A stretch of DNA of 64,000 nt from Lasiosphaeria ovina. Taxonomy: Eukaryota > Ascomycota > Sordariomycetes > Sordariales > Lasiosphaeriaceae. This document shows positions 20,463 through 31,507 of this stretch, in pieces. The position numbers were made by a program, and so were the translations under genes. Where the stretch lies: contig JAULSN010000001.1 in assembly GCA_033439765.1 (NCBI GenBank), positions 7,688,001-7,752,000 on the forward strand, in the 5' to 3' direction. Numbering within the stretch: position 1 is the first letter of the stretch; each line of letters begins with the position of its first letter. The notes beneath the pieces are model-generated. The model was not told where the DNA came from and searched no databases. It saw only the letters and a program-made list of their open reading frames with translations.

Positions 20463-23400
20463 CTAAAACATGCCATCCATCATATCATTTAAAATATCTC
20501 GCAGCACAGGTTTGCCTTTGAGAAGAACGCGCTCTCCGACCTTGGCGCGGCGGGGCGACTTCTTGGTGGCAGCCATGCCCGGGCGCGTGTTTTTCCTCGC
20601 GGGCGAGAAAGCAGCAGACCTCTTGGCTGGCGAGAGCTGGGTGGCCGCGGAGCCGGCGAGGGACGCAGGGTCCAAGTGAGCGTCGAGGGCAGTGGGCAGG
20701 AGGTCGTAGATCCAGTCACGGGACTCCATGAGGGCGACGAAGCGGGCGAGCATTTCGCCGCCGGCGTTGGGGTCGGCATCAGCGTTGGCGTTACCCTCGC
20801 CGCGGTCACCACCGCCCGCACAGCCGCGCAGCGTCGAGTGGCTGCCGACAACCAGCAGCTTGGTCTTTGCGCGCGTAAACGCCACGTTGATGCGCCGCCA
20901 GTCCTTGAGCAGCTCGCCAATGGAGCAGGCGTCGTTGGAGCGGACGAGGCTGAGGACAACGACAGCCTTGTCGCGGCCCTGGAAGCGGTCTGCCGTGTGC
21001 ATCTCAACATCGGCGGCGCCGTTCCCCCCCGTGCGCAGCACGTTGTGCTTGAGCAGTGCGAGCTGGGAGCGGTAGTGGGTCATGACGCCGATTTCAGTCG
21101 CGGGCACGCCTACCGCCAGCAGAGCGTCGACAAGCTGTGCAACGACGCGTGCCTCACAAGGGTTGACGATGCGGTTGCCCTTTGCCTCCTCGCGGCTGTC
21201 GGGGATGGCGTCCGTGTTGACAAAGCGCACGCGCGCCTCAGGGTCCAGGAGTTCGCGGAGCCAGCAACTTCCGAGGCGCGGCGCCGGGCAGAATGATGCG
21301 GGAGGCCCCGCCTTTGGGCGTCTCGGGCTAGTTGTGCTGCTGGCACTGCTGCGCTGCTGGGAGTACGAAATGAACGAGGCTGCGTCAAAGTGGCGCTGGC
21401 GTAAGGCGTCCATGTCGGGGATTGGCAGCGAGGCGGAGCGAAGCGCCTCGGTGCCGCACTTGAGGAGTCCCTTGTAGATGAGCGTGTTGGACAGCGTCAT
21501 GATGTCTTCGCACATGCGGTACTGGTGCTCTAGGTTGACAACCGACTGGGGGTGCGTGTCGGAAAGCAGCTTGAAGAGCGAGACGTCGAGACCGCCGGCG
21601 CGTGCTTCTTCATTCTGCACTAGCGGCGGCAGCTGGTTGTGGTCTCCGACGAGGACAAACGTTCGTGCCATCCTGATAGGTCCGAGGCATATTGGCAGTG
21701 TAATCTGGGATGCCTCATCGACGATGCAGTAGTCGAACGTACGCTCGTTGAAGACCTGGTGGCTGATGCCCAGACACGTCGTGGCCACGACGGGCGTGTC
21801 GTGCCAGGCTCTCCGGATCTCTTCAAACGACTCCATCGGCTGGCCGGCCAAGGTCACAAAGTCGCGAACCTCGGGGTGTACTTTGGCGGGGGCGCCCAGC
21901 CTGAGAATCGGGATACAATCGTGCTTGAGCTTAAGCAGGATATTGTCGACGGCGGAATGCGTATACGACGTCAGGAGGACCGTCTTCCCCTGCCCAATCA
22001 AAGCCCTGATCATGTGGGCGATGGTGGTCGTCTTTCCAGTGCCGGGCATCCCAAGTACCAGAGCGTAGTCCATAGCGCTCATTGCCTTCTCGACGGCCGC
22101 TTTCTGGTCGACATTCAGGCCGTCCTTGTCCGGCATCAGATACTGCGTGGGCACAGTCTTGAACCTCGGTGGGACCAAGTCGACGACGAGCCGGCGAATC
22201 TCGCGAGATCCAAACGGCCCATCAGCCATGACCTGGACAAGATTGTTCCGCACCGTCGCCATGCCGTTGCTGAACTCGTCCTTGTCAAGCCGGTAGCGAA
22301 TCGGGGCCTCCTTGATCTTGCCCTGGGACTGCTCGGGTTTCGCCCCTTCGGGAGCCACCTCCATGATGCTCGCAAAGACCTGGTTGTCGACTTCGTCGAA
22401 GCCGGGCTGCCGGATACGCGCATTATGGAGCCTTCTGTCGACGGCAACGCTGATCCTCTGCTTTCGGACGGCTGTGACGAAACCAAGGGCTAGGGCAAAG
22501 TGACCTTGCTCGTCGGAAATGACAATGGGCTCTCCCACAATGAGCTGCGAGTCGAGGAAGGAAAAGCCGGGCGCCGGCTTGTCCTTGATAAAGGTATACG
22601 AGAAGCGGTTGATCTTGGTGGCGTGCTGCTCTTCGGAAGCCGAGCCTTCTTCAATGGTGACGTTGGAAAAACAGCGCCCCAGCTTTTCGCGCTCCGTGCT
22701 GACCATGGTCCAGAGCTCTCGCCGCAACTTCTGGCTCTCTTTCTCCTCCTTGGTCAACAGGTTCTCCCACTTCAGGAAGAAGTCCTTGTGGGTGGGAGTC
22801 AAGTGTTTCACTACCTCGTCAAACTTGTCGTTCAGGCCACTCGTCTCGCCATCCCCGTCGTCAGCGAGCTTGTGGTATATAAAACAGGAGGTCTGGGCGT
22901 AGCACTTTCCGCACATGTTCTTGCTCTTCTTCATGGGCGGCAGCTGCACACTCCGCTCTCGGACGTAGCAGGCCAGCTGGTTCCGTTGCATGATCATGTG
23001 GCGGAGCTCGTGGCGGACAGTCGGAATGCGAAGAGTCTGCGAGGTTTCCATGTAGTACAGAATACCGTACACAATCTCAATGTCGTATCGGTCCGAGAGC
23101 AAGAGATTGTATAGGGCCGTCTGGGCCTGGTGGTTGCTGATGACGTTCTTGCCTGTCTTGACCTCGAACGGGACGGTCAGAGTCTTGGTAGACTTGCTGC
23201 CGCGCATCGTCACCTGCACCGTGGCATCAATATTGCCCTTGAGGCCGTACATTGGAGACCAGACGTGCTCCTCGACATCGAGCAGCTTGCTGACGCACAT
23301 GTTGGCCCGCTCCCCGTTCCGGCCCTGTACAATGGCGTCGGGGTTCGGCTGCGGCGACACAAAAGCCTTTGCCCAGTTCTTGAGCTCAGGCATCTTGGAC

Positions 23401-25667
23401 AGGAGGTGGCACCTCGCGTCGTCCATGCCAACTTTGATGATGTAAATGTCCTCCAAATGCTTGTCTAGAATCTTGTCGATGACGCCTGCTAGGAATTTAA
23501 TGTCCCAGTTGTTGGCCAGAAGCGCCTCCTGAAAGATCTCGTGGAGGATCGTGCCGTACACGAGAGCCGGGCTTAACTCGCTCGTGGCTTTGACCCGGTC
23601 CTGAAGAACAGCTCGGCGCGTGCAGGTGAAAGAGTCGGCAACGACGGTGGACGAAATGAGCTGGTCTGGGTGTAACACCACCATGTTCTCGTTGTTGTCG
23701 ACGATGCACCTTCCCGACGCCTCAAAGGTGCCGATGACGTGAACAAAAGCTGACTGACTGGCCTGTGTGTCATACCAGTCGTCCCTGAGATGAATTATTT
23801 TCACTACGTTGGTTTTCTCGACCTGCACGAGCAGAATCTGAAAAGAAGTCGAGTTAGCAAATGTCTGTTTCTCTCTGGCGCAAGGCCGCGACGGATTCTC
23901 ATACCTTTTCGGGGAGTTCACGGCCACGGTCATCTGTGTACGAGCTCTCGAGGATGTTTGTTATCTTATATCTCTGGATCGCCTTGGGTTTCTGAGTCGA
24001 CTATTTTTGAGGCTTTTAGCATGATGCTTCATCGATGTGGCTATCGAAATGTACGTACACGAGATGACGAGGTTGGGGCATGTACGGCCGACTGTGTTGC
24101 TGCCATTTCCGCCGCCTCAAAGTCAAAGTCTTCGCCAAAATCATCGCCAAAATCATCCCCATACGAGTCTTTGCTCATCCCCCGGTCGATTTGCTGTGGC
24201 CTGTCGTGCTTCTGGCCTTGAGAGGTTGCTTGTGAGAAATGCTTGAATTCCACTTCCGCCACTAGGTCTTCGGCCCCGTCAAACAGGTTATCATCCAGAT
24301 CTCCGAAGTCGTCGTCAGCAGTCACCGAGCCAGCCGATTCATGTGCGGGTACTGGGACTAGCGTATTGTCTTGGTTGTCGTCTTCCGCCACTACCAAAGT
24401 GGCATCGAGCTCCATAAGCGTGTCGTCGTCAAAATCAATGTCACCATAGTCTGAGGACGGGCTATCTGCTACCGCTGCGGGCTGGTGGTCGTCAATGCCG
24501 TTCGCCTCAATGTCTAGCACTGGGGCTCTGTGGTCCAGCAATTCCCCCCTAGAGGTCGGACGAGAAGGCGACACCACGTTCTGAGTCTTGGGCCCTGTCC
24601 ACCTTCCTAGGAGCGATCGCTTCCGCGACGATGGGGACTTTGGTTGCTGTGCTGCGGCCTCGGCTGATTTTGATCTCTGTATTTGGCCATCAACTGTTTC
24701 CAGCAGAGCTGACACCAAGGAGGATTTAGCATTGCGGCGGGGGCTACCCTGGGAGGCGGCTCCTTGCTCCTCGTTGCGAACGGTTTTGCGCCGTTTGGGC
24801 CAGTGAGAGCCGCAGCTCATGGCTTTCCTGAGCGACCTCGTGCTCCCGGGTGCGGCGCCGTCCCTGGAGGGGCGAGGGGAGGAAGATACCATGAGCTGGG
24901 CGAGGAGCGGGTTGGTTGCGCCAGATGGGCTGACATCTGTGCCCGGAAGGGCAAAACGATCCCAAAGTTCGGATGCGGGATCGGCACGAGAGGTTCTGAG
25001 GACATTGGCCAATTTCTTGGCGTCGATGGCCGGAGTGGCAGACTTGGAGGCCGGCGATGATGCGGGCGACGAGCTCCTCGCACGTTTCCGGCCCTTTCGA
25101 GCGAGCATGGGAGACATGGCGGGCGGGAGCTGGGCGCCGTGGTCGGTCCGCCATATAATTCTCTCGCTGGGAGAAGCGGCGCCGTCTTCCTTGGGGAGTT
25201 CCTGGACGCCCAGCAGATCCTGCCAGGTCAGGCGGGGGCCAGGCCCAGGCGTAACGGCGGGGTCTGGTCGGCCAAGACGACGCGGTGATGTCTTGCCCGG
25301 GGCCAGCCCCTTCTTCTTGATGTTGTTACCCCCTTCTTTGGCCGGGTCGCCAGCACCATTGCGCAGCTTTGGGGCCACGGCAACAGGGTCGTCGCCAGCC
25401 TCTGGGGATGGAGGCTCGAACTGGAAGGCGAGCAGCTTGTTCTTGGTAGACTCGGACACGGGCGCCAGTGGCCGAGAGGCAGCTTTAGCAGCTTGGGCCT
25501 GGGCCTGGGCTTGAGCATTGGGATTGCTTCTCGACCGTTGCCATTGAGGACGCTGGCGTTGCTGGATGTTAGTGCACAGCACGGGCAAGGTAATGAATAT
25601 AATGGAAAGAGAGACGGACCTTTGGTGCCGGCCTGTTCTGCTCGGAAAAGGACTTTTGCAGAGGCAT
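20463..25667 (-). CDS. DNA2: DNA replication ATP-dependent helicase/nuclease Dna2
   Basis: 1,670-aa nuclease-helicase for long-flap Okazaki processing, end resection and checkpoint signalling. Exons (minus): 25667-25620, 25561-24059, 23991-23905, 23837-20463; introns are 58, 67 and 67 nt, all phase 0. The ATG gives MPLQKSFSEQNRPAPK; its intron has CACTAAC. Residues 17-517 are a poorly conserved, acidic N-terminus with an Ala-Gln repeat. The RecB-type nuclease carries four Fe-S cysteines, C618, C855, C858 and C864 (CxxCx5C as in the family), GTILHEIFQEAL, GNIDAT and FEVKTGKN. SF1B helicase: Walker A GMPGTGKT at 1142-1149, Walker B VDEASQ, NLEHQYRM, and ADRFQGRDKAVVV (motif V-like). A low-complexity insert (SYSQQRSSASSTTSPRR) lies between helicase motifs. 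The second intron's acceptor is ambiguous (23992 or 24001), adding three residues or not. Confidence 0.95.
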
Positions 25668-26642
25668 TGCGACTGACTGTCCGTTTTCTTGCAGCTGCCC
25701 CTTATACTAATACAGCTATGATGGACAAAGATATGTGGCACACATGGGCGTGGGCGTGGACGTAGGCGCAGACGTCGTCAGGATCGAGGGCATTCAACCT
25801 TGCTTGTCGAGTGTTCGTCAAGGTCATGGAAACGTTCAACGGCGGCGCCCCGGCCTCTGTTTAGATGGGCGAACAGCACTGGACGCGTCTCGGCACGCGT
25901 TTCTTAGCGGCGGACGCGACAGGTTAGGTTCCCGCCCACTACCCCACCTCGCCTGGCGGACCACCCAAGCTGCAAGATCTACTGTAAGGCAGTGGAGCCA
26001 GCCGATAAGATAACGGCCCCTGCCACCTCCATGTAGTACAACCCAGGGCAGAGCGCCAGCCCAGCCCAAGAAGCCCATCCTGCAGACCCCGGCCCGGCAC
26101 AGTTGGAAGCCACTCTGCGGGAGTTGAAAGCACCCACCTGCAGCCAGTAGTCAGTCAGTATTCGACATCCCGTCATCGGTCCGTAACCCATCTCGACAGC
26201 CGTTCGCTAGGGTAGGAAGCTGGCCATGATTAGGTAGGTAGGTTGAACGGTCAAAACTGAACTCGCCAGGCTGCACCCGACTAGGTATCTGTTAGGTGCT
26301 GCCCGCATATGCCGCGCCAAAGCAAAATTAGAAGCAAAAACTCTCGAGGCCCCCTCCAGAGCTCCAGACCCTGGATCTTGCCGCCGAGCCAACGCCGCCG
26401 CACAAACCCGAAATTACCGTGGCCTCGGAATTGAGACGTAAGGAAGCAAAGGAAAGGGAAGGGAGAGGAAGGGAGGACGGAAGTAGAGTTGGTGTGTTGG
26501 GCACGCCGTTTGAGTTTGCCGAAAGCGCAGTACAAGCTGCAGCATTGCCGGGGTTGGTAATGTCGGCGAGACTGATCTAGAACGAGACTACCTACTCCGT
26601 ACGAGGCCCAACATCGCCAGTCGGCAAACAAGGAGGCATACA
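25668..26642. promoter_or_regulatory. Bidirectional promoter DNA2/TRAPPC11
   Basis: 975 bp between divergent ATGs. Two exact ACGCGT boxes lie at 25883-25888 and 25895-25900, about 220 bp upstream of the DNA2 ATG, with a further ACGCGA at 25913. A TAGGTAGGTAGGTT element is at about 26230-26243. The stretch 26290-26640 is a GA-rich region that would be the TRAPPC11 leader. No convincing frame lies inside. Confidence 0.55.
25883..25900. promoter_or_regulatory. Paired MCB elements upstream of DNA2
   Basis: Two exact ACGCGT hexamers start 12 bp apart (25883 and 25895), roughly one helical turn. Tandem close spacing is the arrangement seen in MBF-controlled S-phase promoters of yeasts. Regulation of DNA2 by MBF in this fungus is inferred. 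Confidence 0.55.
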
Positions 26643-29600
26643 ATGGACGACTACCAGGCCGGCAGTCTAGACCCCAACATCCCTCTGCTTCTCACCTTGG
26701 GCGTGTCGGCAGGCTCAATCCACGAGGCGAAACTGGGTGCGGCGCTCAAGGACCAGGCCATCCTGATCCGATCCGAGCTTCCCGCCCTCGACTCAGACCA
26801 GGCCCACGCCCTACTAGGCTACATAGAGGACCACGATGCCTCGCAGCTGCCCGCCAATGGCCGAGACACGTCCCGGCGCTACCGGTTTCGCGTCAAGACG
26901 GCAGAGAGGGTGCGTAGACAGACAACGTGGGGCGCCCGAGCTAGGCTTGCAAGCTTAGCTCTGTGCTGTCCTGTCCTGCTCCCTTGGTGATGTTCTCGGT
27001 GTTTGTTGTGTGTACCGTGAAGTGATCGCATATCTGATGGTGCCCAAATATAGTCTTTCCTCCTGCCTCCGCGCCGTGCGCGCCTGCCCGACGGCGTCGA
27101 GAGCCCGCACCTGTCGGCCACCCTGCACTCCCCCTTCTCGCCCCTGAGCCCCGTGTCGCCCCTATATCCTGACGGCTTGATGGATGCGCAGTGGATTCTC
27201 AAGCACCAGGACCTTGTCCCCAGCGTGCTGCTCTGCTTCTACGACCTTGTCTCGGATCCCACGCTTGCTACCCTCTGTGACAACCGTCTCAAGACGGACC
27301 TGAACAACCTGCGGGGCCTTCTGAGCCAGTCGGGCTATAAGACGCGGCTGGCCGTTGTGCTATTCAGCGATCAGGACTCTCACTCGGTCGACAGCGTCCA
27401 GGAACGTCTCGAGGCCATCCGCAGAGCTTGCGCCATAGATGCCAAGTCGCTGTTCCTCGCCCCGTCCGGCGAATCCCCCGACGAGTTGGAGCGCATGGCC
27501 GAGAACATGCTGACGACGCTTTACGGCGTAGCCATTGAATACTTTCGTGACCTCGGCAGGCATTCCCGCAAGAAGAAGGCCAGGGGCGTGGTCCCCCAGC
27601 CGACGGTGTCGCCCACCTCGGGCACTTCGCAGACTCTCTCTCTGGCTGGCTGGAACGTCCGCTATGACTTCAAGTCGGCCATGTTCGCAGAGTACCGGTT
27701 GGAGCTGGGAAATGCGCTGTTGTCGTTTGAGCAGGCCTACGAGAACCTACTCGGACCCGAGCTTCTCGAGGCTATTCCAAGCTGGAGCCCGCGGTGGAAC
27801 GAAGCCCGCTTCCTAGCCGACGTCATTGCCGTGCGCTGCCTTCGATGCCTGCTCTGGAACGGCCAGCACAGCGCCGCCGCCCGGCGTTGGCAGTCGCATC
27901 GAGATAGGATTGCCGAGTTCGTCGACCGTCGCGGCCGAGGCATCTCTAACTACGGGTGGAAGGCCTGGGAGGCGCGCTGGGCGATCGTCATGGCAAACTT
28001 GATCGAGAGGACCGCAATCCCCGACTTTACCCCTGCTACTATGAATCTCTACCTCCAGCCCGAAAAGAATGTCATGGGAGAGCGCCTGCAGCCGTGGGAA
28101 CTACTACATCACACGGGCTACTGGTACCACCTGGCGGCGAAGCACTTGAGTGCGCGGCGGAACCTGGCCCACGCCATGTCCGAAGACGACAGGCGGCCGC
28201 CGAGCTCCTCTCCAGCTTCTCATGTCGCCAACAAGGCGTTTACGTACGACACATACATGTGCCCAGATCCCCATGATGAGTACCCTTTAAACGGCGCCGG
28301 CGGTGTAGATCATAGCCGCATGATTGTTGATTGCCTAAAGCGGGCTCGCTCCGAGTTCCTCAAGAGACACCAGTTTCGGTTTGCCGCCGAGCTGTCTCTC
28401 GAATGCGCCAAGGAACTTGCCCTCGTCAGGGACTGGAAGAGGGTTGTCGAGTTGCTGCGCTCGCTCTGGCGGGACATGTCTTTCCGCTCCGAGGGTTGGC
28501 TAGCCATTGCAGAGGACTTGAGTTGGGCCCTTAGATCAGCGGCCGCTGCCGTTGGCGACGCCGATTTGGTTATTGCCATCGACTGGGAACTGCTAGGTCA
28601 AAGTATGTCTGCTGTGCGCTTCCAGCACCAAACGCGAGCTCGTTGCCTTTGCCGATTACTAACTCGTTATTGCAGACTTTACAAGGCGCACCAACTGGCA
28701 CTACGACATCACGAGGTCCCTGGAAGGCATAGCGCCCAAGTTCAAACCCAGTGTCCACATTGAACACGGGGAGCTTCTTCCTTTTGTTTCCCCCTCCTTT
28801 GTCTTTAGGGACGAGGAGGGCAAGGCTGGCCAGAGCACCCGAGGGCAGCTGGCAATCAAATCCAATGCGCAACAAGGATCCGCGCCCGTCGTGCTAAAGA
28901 GCATAGAGATCGAGTTCAGTGGAAGTGTTGGCCGCGTCGTTCTACAGCATCAAGCGGGCGCCGCCACAGAACCACGCAAACATGGCTCCGTCGCACTTTC
29001 GGCCGTGTCCTTGACAGATGCCGCCAAAGACGGCGCGATATCAGAAGTTGAGAATCTAGACGAATCAAACAGGAAGCTCACCTTGCATGGGAACGCTAAC
29101 CTGACCTTGCTGCCGGGCCAAACTACGGTGTTCGGCGTTGATATACCCCTTCGAGAAGCCGGCGAAACGCGTGCTGTTGCGCTGAAGTTGGGCTTTGAGT
29201 CGGAGGCTTTTGACTTGCAGCAATCCCTTTACTTTGGGAGCGGAATCAATAGCTCCAACCTGTGGTACATCTCAACGTCGTCTACCAAACGCGTTGCCCG
29301 GGCAATCCCCCTTTCCGTACGCGTCTTACCAAGACCTCCGAAGTTGAAGATCAAAGCCCCAGCCTGGAAGGACCAGTACTACAACGACGAGCCCATTCAG
29401 CTCGAGTTTGGGATTGTCAATGACGAGGCCGACGGAGCCCTAGCCAAGCTTGATGTCGACCTGTTTGGCGAAGACACGCCTGTGTTTAGCATTGAGGTGG
29501 TGGGCCAGGGGGCTGGTGACGCCCTCCCCAGCAGCACGGTCGTGAACGATGAGAGCAAGTTGCGTGGCGTTTCTCTCGGGACTATCGAAAGCTCAAAGGC

Positions 29601-30810
29601 GCTCACCGTCCGCCTCAATGTGCCCCCCATCGAGCGGTCTAACAGATACGACTTGACAATGCGAGTCACATACCACCTCTCGACAGCCCCCGGGACACCC
29701 ATCCTGCAGACCGCCCTCCTCCAGCTCAACGTTGTCAACCCATTCGAGGCCAACTATGATCTGCTCCCGCGCGTGCATCCCGATCCCTGGCCGAGCATGT
29801 TTGACTACGATGGCGTTAATGGTCTCTCAGGTGGTGATGACGATGGCAACGACGGCAGTAGCGGCAGCGGCAATGCTGCTCATGCTGCTTCTACTACTCT
29901 GACAAATATGTCTCATAAAGGAATTTCCCAGGCATGGTGTCTGGTAACTCGTTATGCCTCGTTTGCGTCGGAGGACCTCCGTGTCGTCGACGTCGACATC
30001 CGCGTCCAGACGGCAAGGACGGTGCGGTGCTTCCACACCAAGCAGCTCGGTGTGCTTCCGCCGGCCGACGAAGACCGTGGGCGCGGGCGACTGATCCGTC
30101 CGCGGACCATTGTGGAGGCCGCCTTCGACATCGACGCGCGAAAAAGCACGCTCGACGGCCGCAGCCCCTCAACCCTCGACGTGTCCTTCGTCATCAAGTG
30201 GACGCGCTGCCACCCAGATACTTCTTCGTCAGAAGTAGTAGTCAACACCACGACACTTCCCGTCCCCCGCTTCACTCTGTTTGGCACCGAGCCGCGCGTG
30301 CTGGCTTCCGTTTCGCATATCCCGCCCAACCCTCCGTCTCTCAACAAAGACAACAGCAGCACAAGGACGCCGCAACTCGCAGTCCTGCACCTCATCATCG
30401 AGAACGCCTCGGCCCACTTCCTCACTTTCGGCGTCTCCATGGAGCCCAGCGACGAGTTCGCCTTCTCCGGCCCCAAGCAGACAACCCTCAACCTACTCCC
30501 CGTGTCGCGCCGCTCCGTCACCTACCGGCTCCTGCCCCTGCCGCGACCCCCACCGCCCACCCCAACGCCCACCACGCCTAGCACCAACAAGGCACTGCCG
30601 CCAACGCCAGCGACTCCGGGCGGTGGCGCCGGCGGCACCTGGATCAAGCCCGGCCTCGTCGTCCGCGACAAGTACTTCCAAAAGGTGTTGCGCGTGATCC
30701 CCACCGAGGGCATGAAGCTCGACAAGGACGGCGGCGTGCTGATCTGGATCCCCCCCGACGAGGAAGAAGGCGAAACACGGAGCGGGGAGAAAGTCGAAGC
30801 GGCAGAATAG
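26643..30810 (+). CDS. TRAPPC11: TRAPP complex subunit TRAPPC11 (foie gras/Gryzun protein)
   Basis: 1,316-aa subunit of the TRAPP vesicle-tethering complexes acting in ER-Golgi traffic and autophagy; Saccharomyces has no clear orthologue but filamentous fungi do. Exons are 26643-26909, 27054-28602 and 28676-30810. Intron 1 is 144 nt (phase 0); intron 2 is 73 nt (phase 1) with a textbook ACTAAC branch. The N-terminal segment (DPNIPLLLTLGV..) leads into the foie-gras domain at about residues 270-560, marked by TSGTSQTLSLAGWNVRYDFK, WSPRWNEARFLADVIAVRCLRCLLW and RGRGISNYGWKAWEARW. The C-terminal half holds beta-rich Gryzun repeats (for example LLPGQTTVFGVDIPLREAGE, LNVVNPFEANYDLLPRVHPDPWP). A proline/threonine-rich loop (PPPTPTPTTPS) near residue 1240 interrupts the last one. 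Divergent from DNA2, convergent with AIM21. Confidence 0.92.
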
Positions 30811-31507
30811 GGGAGTATGCAGGTTAGGTTCATATAGAGGTGGTCAAATATTTGTAGGGTACCTTGGTAGTAGGGGCGTTGGTTCTCGAGTCTGGTAATT
30901 AAAGGGTATGGTATGCCGGAGGGCAAGATGAGAGATGTCCCGAATTTAATATTTAGATTCTTTCTCGTTCCAAGTCTAGGTCAAGAAAATGGAGGGATAG
31001 GAGAATATTTGAGTGGAAGGGGACTGTTAGTCTCTTTTTTCGGTTTCTGCTATTTGTAGATTGTAGTAGAGATGCCTGCCGGCACACTAGGTGCCTGCTG
31101 AAACTTGTTGCAGATAGCGAGGCTGTTTTATCGCTAGAAATCACGGGGATCTGTAAACATGGAAATGTTACATTAGTTTGCCTACTTTGTATTTGCTGTC
31201 ATGTCGCGACATCAACACTCAATAGAGAGTGAGTCCGCCACGGAGGAGACTGAATCCAAAGCGAGTATCATGTACACCTCGAGATGCTACAAGTGGACGC
31301 GCGTATACACACACAGTCACGTAACGGCAGACAGATAGTATTGGCATTGGAAGAAAACGCAAAGGCAAACAACCCCTATAAGCTACGGAGCACGACCCCA
31401 TTCCGTTCAGAGAAATTAAAGTCAAGCCCCCCCTGCTTTTATTAGGTTTCTTGCTCGTTTTCCCGTTAAAAACACGCAAAACAAGTCATTCGGTCATGTC
31501 AGTCACG
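30811..31507. other. Convergent 3' region TRAPPC11/AIM21
   Basis: 697 bp between two stop codons. AT-rich, with several TTTATT/ATTTAATATT stretches suited to 3' end formation. I see no gene, repeat or structured element in it. Confidence 0.7.

Noticed and set aside
21639..22493. 284-codon frame on + opposite DNA2
   Set aside because: Lies wholly within the conserved nuclease-helicase exon on the other strand; no independent support.
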